Shown: in pieces, positions 58,111-64,000 of the stretch
How positions within the stretch are numbered: the first letter of the stretch is position 1
How the letters are laid out: every line of letters starts with the position of its first letter
IMG/VR virus record: IMGVR_UViG_3300045241_000217
Span: 45,171-109,170 of that record
Reading direction: 5' to 3' (one strand)
Source of the DNA: a virus
Length of the DNA stretch: 64,000 nt
Translations under genes and position numbers: made by a program
Notes under the pieces: generated by a model
What the model saw: only the letters and a program-made list of their open reading frames with translations
The model's database searches: none
What the model was told of the DNA's origin: nothing

Positions 58111-58661
58111 GCCCTGGGCTCCCCGATCACCACCTCGCGCTCGTCCTGATCGCCGACCTTGATCCGCACGAGCGGCGTCGGGGCCAGGCGCGTGTCGGTC
58201 GCTTGGATGTTGCCGTCCACGCGCACGATGTTCGCCCGGAACGCGGCTCGAACGCTCTGGTCGGTGCGCACGAAGCCACCGGCCACGAGTAGCTCGCTCA
58301 GGAGCACGCCCTCCGGCTCGTTGGCGCGGATGCGCAGGCGTCCGTCGCTGGGCGGTGCGGCGGGGGCGACGTGGTCCTCGCTCGTGGTCCCGTCGAACAC
58401 GGTGAGCGCCGTCCCGCGCAACGCGTCGGGGTCGAGCTGCTGGAGCTCCGCGTACGCCGCGAGGAGCGCTCGCACCGCGGGCTGCGCTGCGGCGTGGAAC
58501 TGGTAGCGGGCGGCGATGCCGATGATGGTCGTGGTGTCGGCGCGGAGCACGCCCCGCATCTCCACCCCGATCATGGCAGCGATGGCTTGCTGCTCGGTGT
58601 TGTTCGGCTCGGCCTCGTCGATCGCGCCCTCGACCTTGGTGGGCTTCTTCGCTTCGCTCAT
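58107..58661 (-). CDS. Protein with C-terminal S4-like RNA-binding domain
   Basis: Encodes 184 aa, ATG 58661. The C-terminal 60 residues (about 120-180: GVLLSELLVAGGFVRTDQSV, AFRANIVRVDGNIQATDTRL, PLVRIKVGDQ) follow the S4 pattern L..LL...G......A.....+.VDG......+.....I..G. S4 domains bind structured RNA in ribosomal proteins and tRNA modification enzymes. The N-terminal part has small helices. An RNA-binding role is suggested by this pattern only. Confidence 0.5.
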   Translation of the reverse strand: MSEAKKPTKVEGAIDEAEPNNTEQQAIAAMIGVEMRGVLRADTTTIIGIAARYQFHAAAQPAVRALLAAYAELQQLDPDALRGTALTVFDGTTSEDHVAPAAPPSDGRLRIRANEPEGVLLSELLVAGGFVRTDQSVRAAFRANIVRVDGNIQATDTRLAPTPLVRIKVGDQDEREVVIGEPRA

Positions 58662-58710
58662 GTCCTCGTCTCTCTTCCTGCGCGCTCTCGCACGCGTTCA
58701 TCGTCGTCTA

Positions 58711-58986
58711 TCACGTCTTCGGCTTCGCGGCTTCGTGTGCTGCTCGACGTTCCTTCTGCCGCTCGATCGCGGCCTTCATGACGGGGAGCTTCCGCATGAG
58801 GCCCCCGAGAGCCTTGCTCGAGCGCATCGCGCGCACGTCGCCTCCGGCCAGGAGCTTGGTGAGCACCTCGCTCAGCGCGCCGATCTCCTCTTCGGAGAAC
58901 GAGGCGCTGGCTGCGACGCGGATGTTCTTGAGCTTCGTGCTCGCGGCACTCGCCACGAACGCGTCAGTGGAGCGTGCGCGCGGCAT
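58711..58986 (-). CDS. Small basic helical protein
   Basis: Encodes 91 aa. STKLKNIRVAASASFSEEEI, then GALSEVLTKLLAGGDVRAM and a Lys/Arg/Glu-rich end. Its start overlaps the previous gene by 23 bases. No family recognised. Confidence 0.5.
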   Translation of the reverse strand: MPRARSTDAFVASAASTKLKNIRVAASASFSEEEIGALSEVLTKLLAGGDVRAMRSSKALGGLMRKLPVMKAAIERQKERRAAHEAAKPKT

Positions 58987-59329
58987 CGGGCTTCGTCTCC
59001 ACGGTGGCGGTCCACCTGCCTGGCATGGCCTTGTCGATCATGTCGAAGAAGACCTGCGACTGGAACTCGCCGTCGCGGATCATCGGCTCGCCCGCGAAGG
59101 CCATGCACGCCTGCGCGAGACACTCGTGACACGAGTGCTCGATGAGGTACGCGGCAAAGACTTCGATCGTGATCAGCACCTCGGCGTTCATCACGAGCGC
59201 CATGAGGCCGCCCGCCTTTGCTCGCGCGACGATCGACTCGCTCACTGCCTTCACGCACCGCCCGTGCTCATCCTCAACGAGCCGCCTCAGCACCTCGGGC
59301 GGGATCGCTCCGTGTTCAGACTCGGGCAT
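58964..59329 (-). CDS. Hypothetical protein
   Basis: Encodes 121 aa, ATG 59329, overlapping the upstream gene by 14 bases. Mostly helical (PPEVLRRLVEDEHGRCVKAV, ITIEVFAAYLIEHSCHECLA); CHEC may contribute to a metal site. No family recognised. Confidence 0.5.
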   Translation of the reverse strand: MPESEHGAIPPEVLRRLVEDEHGRCVKAVSESIVARAKAGGLMALVMNAEVLITIEVFAAYLIEHSCHECLAQACMAFAGEPMIRDGEFQSQVFFDMIDKAMPGRWTATVETKPDAARTLH

Positions 59330-59558
59330 CGGCTGTCTCCTTCTGCTCGACGTACTCGTACACGGGCGCTGGGCCCTCTTTGCGGACCACGCGCGCCCAA
59401 CCCTCGGTGACGCCCTGAGCGAGCCAGCGGCAGACGCTCGTGGGCTTCGCGCCCAGTCCTCGAGCGAGTGTGGTGCCCGTCGTGCTGCGCTGACGTCGCA
59501 AGGCTGCTCGCACGCGCTGCGAGAGCGGGTCCTGGATCTGGATGCCGGCGCGGCTCAC
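59316..59558 (-). CDS. Small winged-helix-like protein
   Basis: Encodes 80 aa from GTG 59558 overlapping the upstream stop. LSQRVRAALRRQRSTTGTTL, ARGLGAKPTSVCRWLAQG, WARVVRKEGPAPVYEYVE: three helices and a wing, as in small phage DNA-binding proteins. Confidence 0.55.
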   Translation of the reverse strand: MSRAGIQIQDPLSQRVRAALRRQRSTTGTTLARGLGAKPTSVCRWLAQGVTEGWARVVRKEGPAPVYEYVEQKETADARV

Positions 59559-60289
59559 AGCGGTGGTCTCCCAGCGCCGTCGCGGAGGTGCATCGTGAAC
59601 GCGACCTGCGCGCGCGTGCGTGCCGCATCGAACTCGTAGAACTGGTGCGCCCACCCGATGAAGTCACTGCGACCCAAGCGCGCGAGCGCGTCCTGCGCCG
59701 CCTTGATCGGAGACTCGAACACGCGGACGAACGTGTCGTCGCCGACCGGGATGTCCGTCTGCTCGTACTCGTACTGGTGGCGAATCCACGGTCCACCGAA
59801 CATCCGCCATCCGTTGGCCGGTGCCGTGCGGCGCATCGTGGAGAAGTCGATCGGCTGGCGCTCGCACCACGCGTCGTACTCCGCGTCCCACGCAACGCAT
59901 GTCGTCAGGTACGCGCGCGTGATCTCGTCGAGGTCGTTGCGCTCAAGGACCCTTGCCGTCGGAGTGCCGTTCGCGTCCTCGTGGAGCTCGAACCACACAC
60001 GTACGCCTTCGCTCGGCTCCGGCCTCTTCGGCTCGGGGTCATCGCGATGCCCGCGACGCTTCTCGTACAGATCGAGGCACACGTCGTCGCAGACGACTGC
60101 GGCGTTGGGCGCGATGCGCGTCCCGCGGCATCCCAGATCGCAGAACGAGCAGGCCACGACCTTGATGCCGTCAGCGTCGTCTCCGAGCCGTCCGTACGCG
60201 CGTTTGCCGATCGTCAGTGGCCCGCCGTGCTTGAGCGCGCGGATGGCCATGTGGTCCTCGGCGGTGAGCATGTGGCCCTTGAAACTCAT
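59555..60289 (-). CDS. Zinc-site protein, unknown function
   Basis: Encodes 244 aa, ATG 60289 overlapping the GroES-like stop. CSFCDLGCRG (about residues 37-46) followed by VVCDDVCLDLYEKR gives two Cys pairs, treble-clef-like. The rest has many aromatic residues (GWRMFGGPWIRHQYEYEQTD). No family recognised. Confidence 0.55.
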   Translation of the reverse strand: MSFKGHMLTAEDHMAIRALKHGGPLTIGKRAYGRLGDDADGIKVVACSFCDLGCRGTRIAPNAAVVCDDVCLDLYEKRRGHRDDPEPKRPEPSEGVRVWFELHEDANGTPTARVLERNDLDEITRAYLTTCVAWDAEYDAWCERQPIDFSTMRRTAPANGWRMFGGPWIRHQYEYEQTDIPVGDDTFVRVFESPIKAAQDALARLGRSDFIGWAHQFYEFDAARTRAQVAFTMHLRDGAGRPPL

Positions 60290-60648
60290 CGGCCGATCCT
60301 CGTGCCATTCGTCACCGCAAGGCGGCAGTCGTCCTGGTGGAGGATCCCGCACTCGCCGGGCCCCGCGTACGGAGTGCCCTGCGCGTTCGCGAGCTGGCCA
60401 TCGGCGAGCACGAGACGCATCCGGCTCGGGTCGTACATCACGAGCTCGCCCTTCTCGATGTCCTGCACGTCGAGCCCGACGGCGAGCACGGTGCCCACGT
60501 TCGCTCGCCCGTTCGCGTTGTCGGGGATGAGGATCCCGCCGGCCGTGCGCTTCTCGCGCTCTGCGGGGAGCACCTGGATGAGTACGAGGTTGCGGGTGGG
60601 GCGCACGCGGCCTGCAACGGCTGCGTCGTGGAGCTTCTTCATCGTCAT
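60286..60648 (-). CDS. GroES-like co-chaperonin (phage Cpn10)
   Basis: Encodes 120 aa, ATG 60648 (with an earlier GTG-free context). VRPTRNLVLIQVLPAERE, GGILIPDN (residues 37-44) and VGTVLAVG with KGELVMYD match Cpn10 proteins; residues about 27-38 correspond to the GroEL-contacting mobile loop. Phage co-chaperonins such as T4 gp31 replace GroES to fold capsid protein, which fits a phage with a large capsid subunit. Coupled at both ends to neighbours. Confidence 0.85.
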   Translation of the reverse strand: MTMKKLHDAAVAGRVRPTRNLVLIQVLPAEREKRTAGGILIPDNANGRANVGTVLAVGLDVQDIEKGELVMYDPSRMRLVLADGQLANAQGTPYAGPGECGILHQDDCRLAVTNGTRIGR

Positions 60649-61052
60649 CGGCTTCTTCTCGTCTCGTGTGGTGGTTGATAGATGACTCTGCCGCCGCTTC
60701 CGATGTGACCTGGGTACGGCGCTTCGCCGCGCGACTCGACGGGGCGTAGCCGTTGCGAGTAGTCGGCTGGGATGAGGTGGCCGTGTGCAGCGAGCACGCG
60801 CACCTGCTCGTCGAACCGCATGCGCGACACCTCGCGTTTGGGGGCCTGCGTGCCTTCACCGTTCAGGCGGAGGCAGTACTTCTCTTCGATGATGTCGTGG
60901 ATGCGTCGAGCTTGCTGGATGCTGCGCTCACGGTTCCACGGCGCGACGATCCAGCAGTCCGGTTCATACGGTGACCATCCGCCGTGGAGCGTCCGGTCGA
61001 AGCGCTCCGTCCGCACGTGGTACTCGAGGAGCGCGAGGAAGAGCGGGGTCAC
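60645..61052 (-). CDS. Hypothetical protein
   Basis: Encodes 135 aa from GTG 61052 overlapping the upstream stop. FLALLEYHVRTERFDRTLHG, DCWIVAPWNRERSIQQARRI, HDIIEEKYCLRLNGEG. Helical; no family recognised. Its stop overlaps the GroES-like start. Confidence 0.5.
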   Translation of the reverse strand: MTPLFLALLEYHVRTERFDRTLHGGWSPYEPDCWIVAPWNRERSIQQARRIHDIIEEKYCLRLNGEGTQAPKREVSRMRFDEQVRVLAAHGHLIPADYSQRLRPVESRGEAPYPGHIGSGGRVIYQPPHETRRSR

Positions 61053-61357
61053 GATGGCGTGTGCGCGCTCTCCAGCGCGTCGCAGTTCGCACACAGCGTC
61101 CCGTCGATCCCTCCGCCGGTCGCGAACTCCGAGCACGGGAGCGTCGGCGCCTCGGTGGGGCGTAGCCACTCGGACATCGCCCAAAGGCAGCGCTTGCACA
61201 GATCGCGGCGGAGCGCGTCTGCGCATCCGACCCCTCTGCCTTCTTGGCCGATGCCCACCTCGCCCCATCCAACAGGGCGCGCTACCGAATCGCTGACCTC
61301 GCTGACTCGGCAGCGATCGCAGGTGTGCGTGTGGACGGTTTTGCTCGCAGTGCTCAC
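61049..61357 (-). CDS. Cys-rich zinc-binding candidate
   Basis: Encodes 102 aa. Three Cys groups: HTCDRCRV, LCKRCLWAM and TLCANCDAL. CxxC pairs spaced by about 35-40 residues suggest two zinc sites. Start ATG 61357 overlaps the upstream stop. Function unknown. Confidence 0.55.
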   Translation of the reverse strand: MSTASKTVHTHTCDRCRVSEVSDSVARPVGWGEVGIGQEGRGVGCADALRRDLCKRCLWAMSEWLRPTEAPTLPCSEFATGGGIDGTLCANCDALESAHTPS

Positions 61358-61737
61358 GGTGCGAAGCCCTCGGGATCGTCGGCGCCGATGACGGGTGCCG
61401 CGTGCTGTCCCGCGTTCTCGGGCAGAAGCGGGAGCGTGGTCTGTCGGTCCTCGCCCGTCAGCTCCACGAGACGGCGCTGCGCTTCGTCCAGATCATGGAG
61501 TGCTTGCAGGAGGTCTGGCCGCGCCTTCCTCGCGTCTCCCGTCGCCATGAACCGAGCTTCGCGGATCACCTCGTCGCGTCTGCGCTCGATCGCCTTGCGC
61601 TGGAGTCGCACGGCTTGCGTCTTCTGTTCTTCGTCCACTCGCTCTCCCGTTCCTGTCGGCTCCGATGCCGACCCGTCGAGTGATAGCCGCTGCGCTCGAT
61701 CGCGCAAGCGCGTCAGCCTCGGATGAGTCCCTGCCAT
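61354..61737 (-). CDS. Helical hypothetical protein
   Basis: Encodes 127 aa, ATG 61737 preferred. EEQKTQAVRLQRKAIERRRD and LLQALHDLDEAQRRLVEL form a coiled coil. Overlaps the upstream gene end by 25 bases. No family recognised. Confidence 0.5.
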   Translation of the reverse strand: MAGTHPRLTRLRDRAQRLSLDGSASEPTGTGERVDEEQKTQAVRLQRKAIERRRDEVIREARFMATGDARKARPDLLQALHDLDEAQRRLVELTGEDRQTTLPLLPENAGQHAAPVIGADDPEGFAP

Positions 61738-62462
61738 CGCGAGAGCGCCTTGCGAACGGTCACCACATCCACGACGTCTGACGAAGGCCATGCGTCGAGG
61801 GCCTCTCCCATCTCTCGGCACACCTGCACGATCCCCGATCGCTCGTCGTACCCGTCGGCTGGGGTGGGCGTCGTCCAGGTTGCAGCCGCGGTCTCGACGA
61901 CGGGCTTGGCCTCGATGGGTGCCTTGCGCTTCGGCTTGGCGATGAGTTTGGCGACGGCCTTGTCTGGTGAGCGCTTCGCCGCTCGAGCTTCACCGATCGT
62001 GGTTGCAAACTTCTTCGCAGGTACGGCCGCCTTGGCCCTCGACTTCTCTTCAGCTCGGCGCTCGTTCCGGGAGCGCTTTGCGCCTTCCGATATTTGGTCA
62101 CCGGTGACCGATTTCTTCGGGCGCCCAGCCGTGACGATACGTTCACCAGCCCGAAGCTCGCCTACGCGCCGGTCGGCGTGCTGCCACAACGCCTGGGCGT
62201 GGTGCTCCGCGTCCTTGCTGCCCTTCATCTCGCGCTCGTACACGGCGAGCATCTCGGCTGTGGTGCGCCACTTCTTCGCCTCGTCCACCTGCACGCATCC
62301 GGCGAGGATCTCCACGGCGCGATCGATCGAGAGTGTGGCGAGGGCTGCGAGAGGCGAAGGCGAGGCGAGCGTTGCCGTTGCGCTGTAGCCGCGCCCACGT
62401 GGCACGAAGGCTGTGGCGTGACGCTCGGCTGCGCTTCGTGGCCTTGGGACGATCTTGCTCAT
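61713..62462 (-). CDS. Lys/Arg-rich protein with helical N-terminal domain
   Basis: Encodes 249 aa from ATG 62462 (GGAGCGGAG upstream); ATG 62477 is an in-frame alternative. AVEILAGCVQVDEAKKWRTT, AEHHAQALWQHADRRVGEL and AGERIVTAGRPKKSVTGDQI form a helical, ParB/KorB-like looking start; the middle is basic low complexity (KPKRKAPIEAKP). Part of this resembles phage proteins that estimate 'RAQAIRLYA...ERRAGELL...GR' motifs. A DNA-binding role is possible. Confidence 0.5.
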   Translation of the reverse strand: MSKIVPRPRSAAERHATAFVPRGRGYSATATLASPSPLAALATLSIDRAVEILAGCVQVDEAKKWRTTAEMLAVYEREMKGSKDAEHHAQALWQHADRRVGELRAGERIVTAGRPKKSVTGDQISEGAKRSRNERRAEEKSRAKAAVPAKKFATTIGEARAAKRSPDKAVAKLIAKPKRKAPIEAKPVVETAAATWTTPTPADGYDERSGIVQVCREMGEALDAWPSSDVVDVVTVRKALSRWQGLIRG

Positions 62463-62478
62463 GATGCTCCGCTCCACC

Positions 62479-62538
62479 GAATCGATCCTCGCGCCGCTTG
62501 TCCCCGGACTTTCGTCTTAGGTGCGCGAGGATCGATTC
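62479..62538 (-). promoter_or_regulatory. 16-bp perfect inverted repeat in a gene leader
   Basis: 62479-62494 and 62523-62538 are perfect inverted repeats of 16 bp with a 28-base loop. The loop contains CTAAG and a GAC-GAAA-GTC mini-hairpin on the minus strand. It lies 17 bases before the 62462 start. No T-run follows, so it is not a simple terminator; a leader RNA or DNA operator is more likely. Confidence 0.6.
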
Positions 62539-62564
62539 CGAGAAGGGAACGGGAACAAGCGAGA

Positions 62565-63131
62565 TCAGCCTAGCACGCTCGCCTGCTGCTCAAGCGCGAG
62601 CCTCCATGACTCGATCGCCTGAGCGAGGCCGGCTCCGGTCCGCGCGCTCACGGGGAACGTCTGGGAGCACTCGAACCGCGCGCTTCGGTTCTCGCCCAAG
62701 CGGTACGTGAAGCCCAGCCGCAGGTACTGCCGACCGGGCGGGAGGCGCTCCGTGGCCTGCTCGCTCGTCGCACGCTCGAGCACGTCCCAGCCGATGAGGC
62801 GCCGCGCGCTGCCTCGGTGGTTGGCGTAGAAGCGGCGCACGAGCGCCAGCACGGCGGTGCGCACCTCGAGCGAGCTCCACGCGTCGGTCATCGCGCGCGC
62901 CCACGGTAGGCCGGCGATGTCCGGGGCGCCTGCGTAGTCAGCGGGTGCCGGGCCCAGGCCGTCGGGATGCAGCTCGCCGCCCTTGGCTCCGCCACGCTCC
63001 TTGCCGCCGAAGGGCATGCGGAGCGTCGAGGGCTCGCGCACCTGCACCGTCGCGCCCTGGTCGTCGGGGCCGGGGTTCGTGCTCAGGGGCCAGGTCTGAG
63101 CGGGGTCCACGTTGCGCGTGGGGTCGGTCAC
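62565..63131 (-). CDS. Hypothetical protein
   Basis: Encodes 188 aa from GTG 63131 overlapping the upstream stop. Disordered N-terminal 60 residues, then WSSLEVRTAVLALVRRFYAN, RRLIGWDVLERATSEQATER, GRQYLRLGFTYRLGENRSAR, ending in a helix. No family recognised. Confidence 0.5.
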   Translation of the reverse strand: MTDPTRNVDPAQTWPLSTNPGPDDQGATVQVREPSTLRMPFGGKERGGAKGGELHPDGLGPAPADYAGAPDIAGLPWARAMTDAWSSLEVRTAVLALVRRFYANHRGSARRLIGWDVLERATSEQATERLPPGRQYLRLGFTYRLGENRSARFECSQTFPVSARTGAGLAQAIESWRLALEQQASVLG

Positions 63132-63343
63132 GGTCGCACGTGCGCCTCGACCGCTCGGAACGCGGCCTCGGTCATGTAGTCCTCGCCCGTGACGCGACCG
63201 TAGCTCGCGAGCACCGACGGGCTCCCCATGGCGTCGCGCTCGATCTCGCCACGCGCAGTGAGCTTCACGCGCACGATCGCTCCGTTGGGCCACATGACGA
63301 GACCGGGAACGCTCGTGCTCTGGAGTCGCGGCTTCGTGCTCAC
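63128..63343 (-). CDS. Small hypothetical protein
   Basis: Encodes 71 aa, ATG 63343. VPGLVMWPNGAIVRVKLTAR then ASYGRVTGEDYMTEAAFRAV: short beta hairpin plus helix. Coupled to the next gene by GTGA. Confidence 0.5.
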   Translation of the reverse strand: MSTKPRLQSTSVPGLVMWPNGAIVRVKLTARGEIERDAMGSPSVLASYGRVTGEDYMTEAAFRAVEAHVRP

Positions 63344-63352
63344 GTTCGGAGT

Positions 63353-63958
63353 CTACGGCTTCGCCAGGTCGGCGGGCCACGCGTCTGTGAAGTCCTCGGT
63401 CCACACGAGCGTCGGGACCGGGCGCTGATCGGCGCTGAACGCGTTCCGCGGGATGGAGTCGTGCTTCCATGTACCCGACCACACCGGGATCCCGTCGAGC
63501 AACACGACGTCGGTCGGCATGCCCGATGCGCCCATCGTCTGGTGCTCGCGGGTGACGCGCGAGAACGAGCGTGCGACCCGTTCGAGAGCCACGTGCTTCG
63601 TGAGCGCGTAGAGCACGGCTTCGAGACGGTGGGTTGCCGTGTCGGAAGCGTGGGCCGCCGCGGCGTTGAACTGCTGCTCTAGGTCCGCCGCGGTCTCCGC
63701 GTTGAGCATGAGCGGCATCGGCTGGTGCACGCACTTGTTGCCAGCGAGCATCATCTCGTCGGATGCGAACGTCGCGATGGTGGGCGCGCCGCTGGGCTTG
63801 ACGCGGTACCAGCGCATCACCGCGCAGTCGTTCGCGTGGCGCTCGTCCTCGGGCCGGAACGCTTGGCGCGCGTTGCACGTGCACAGCGGTGGGTTCCCGT
63901 CCTTGCCGTCGCAGGGCACGTCTCGCGCTCCTCGGTGGTCTACCTCGGTGACCATCAT
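63353..63958 (-). CDS. Cys-containing hypothetical protein at right edge
   Basis: Encodes 201 aa if it starts at 63958 (ATG ATG). PCDGKDGNPPLCTCNARQAF and HANDCAVMRWY place several Cys/His at the N-terminus; the rest is mixed (AETAADLEQQFNAAAAHASD, MPTDVVLLDGIPVWSG). The frame could extend beyond the window, so the start is uncertain. No family recognised. Confidence 0.5.
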   Translation of the reverse strand: MMVTEVDHRGARDVPCDGKDGNPPLCTCNARQAFRPEDERHANDCAVMRWYRVKPSGAPTIATFASDEMMLAGNKCVHQPMPLMLNAETAADLEQQFNAAAAHASDTATHRLEAVLYALTKHVALERVARSFSRVTREHQTMGASGMPTDVVLLDGIPVWSGTWKHDSIPRNAFSADQRPVPTLVWTEDFTDAWPADLAKP

Positions 63959-64000
63959 CGGCCTGACCGATCGAGCGAGGAGCGGGTCGCTCGGATAGAG

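Noticed and set aside
1-64000. CRISPR array
   Set aside because: No regularly spaced direct repeats were seen; the repeats present are within proteins or paired hairpins.

Overview
The window is about 64 kb of a tailed-phage genome (or an intact prophage) from a GC-rich bacterium. It carries a contractile-tail (myovirus) virion module. GC-rich third codon positions, many GTG starts, and gene ends that overlap the next start by 4 bases (ATGA or GTGA) run throughout. I see no integrase, repressor, polymerase or other replication gene and no host gene, so lifestyle and host cannot be fixed. The host is only 'GC-rich'; nothing here identifies its phylum.

Layout, right to left along the dominant minus strand. 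64.0-56.5 kb is a chain of small, tightly coupled genes, including a GroES-like co-chaperonin (60286-60648), a winged-helix-like protein and several small Cys-rich proteins. 55.9-54.4 kb is the large terminase. 53.6-39.1 kb holds three very large multidomain proteins (1310, 2110 and 928 aa) of the kind called polyvalent proteins, with an LPD1-type metallopeptidase and a DdrB/ParB-like domain, followed by the portal (39059-37068). 33.7-26.5 kb holds a MuF-type minor head protein fused to a zincin, a phage-type pyrophosphatase domain, the prohead protease, a probable scaffold and the major capsid protein. 25.8-18.6 kb holds a large repetitive fibre/decoration protein, a run of membrane and coiled-coil proteins (holin and spanin candidates) and a probable lysin. 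16.2-9.6 kb holds connector, neck and tail-completion proteins. 8.8-0 kb holds sheath, tube, tail chaperones and the N-terminal part of the tape measure protein, which leaves the window on the left.

Plus-strand islands interrupt this block: 1.8-3.0 kb (a gene between structured non-coding stretches), 4.1-5.5 kb (five coupled small genes), 12.3-13.6 kb (PAPS-reductase-like PP-loop enzyme plus a membrane peptide), 16.25-17.03 kb (small genes ending in a convergent junction), and 33.8-35.6 kb (QueC, QueD and a DpdA-like transglycosylase, a 7-deazaguanine DNA-modification cassette). Six HNH-type endonuclease genes are scattered between virion genes.

The most unusual signal is a structured RNA shared by three of the six HNH genes (8945-9043, 30154-30251, 35638-35729). 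A 7-9 bp outer helix pairs the leader with codons 4-6 of the ORF. A long second helix follows, and a third hairpin with compensatory changes holds the ribosome-binding site. In one copy the HNH catalytic core is deleted but the RNA is intact. Other points are a codon-use switch inside the overlapping tail-chaperone genes, recurring 'FVIP..LLK' hinges before modules of the giant proteins, two tRNA-like folds near 2.7-3.0 kb, and recurrent hairpin leaders before late genes.
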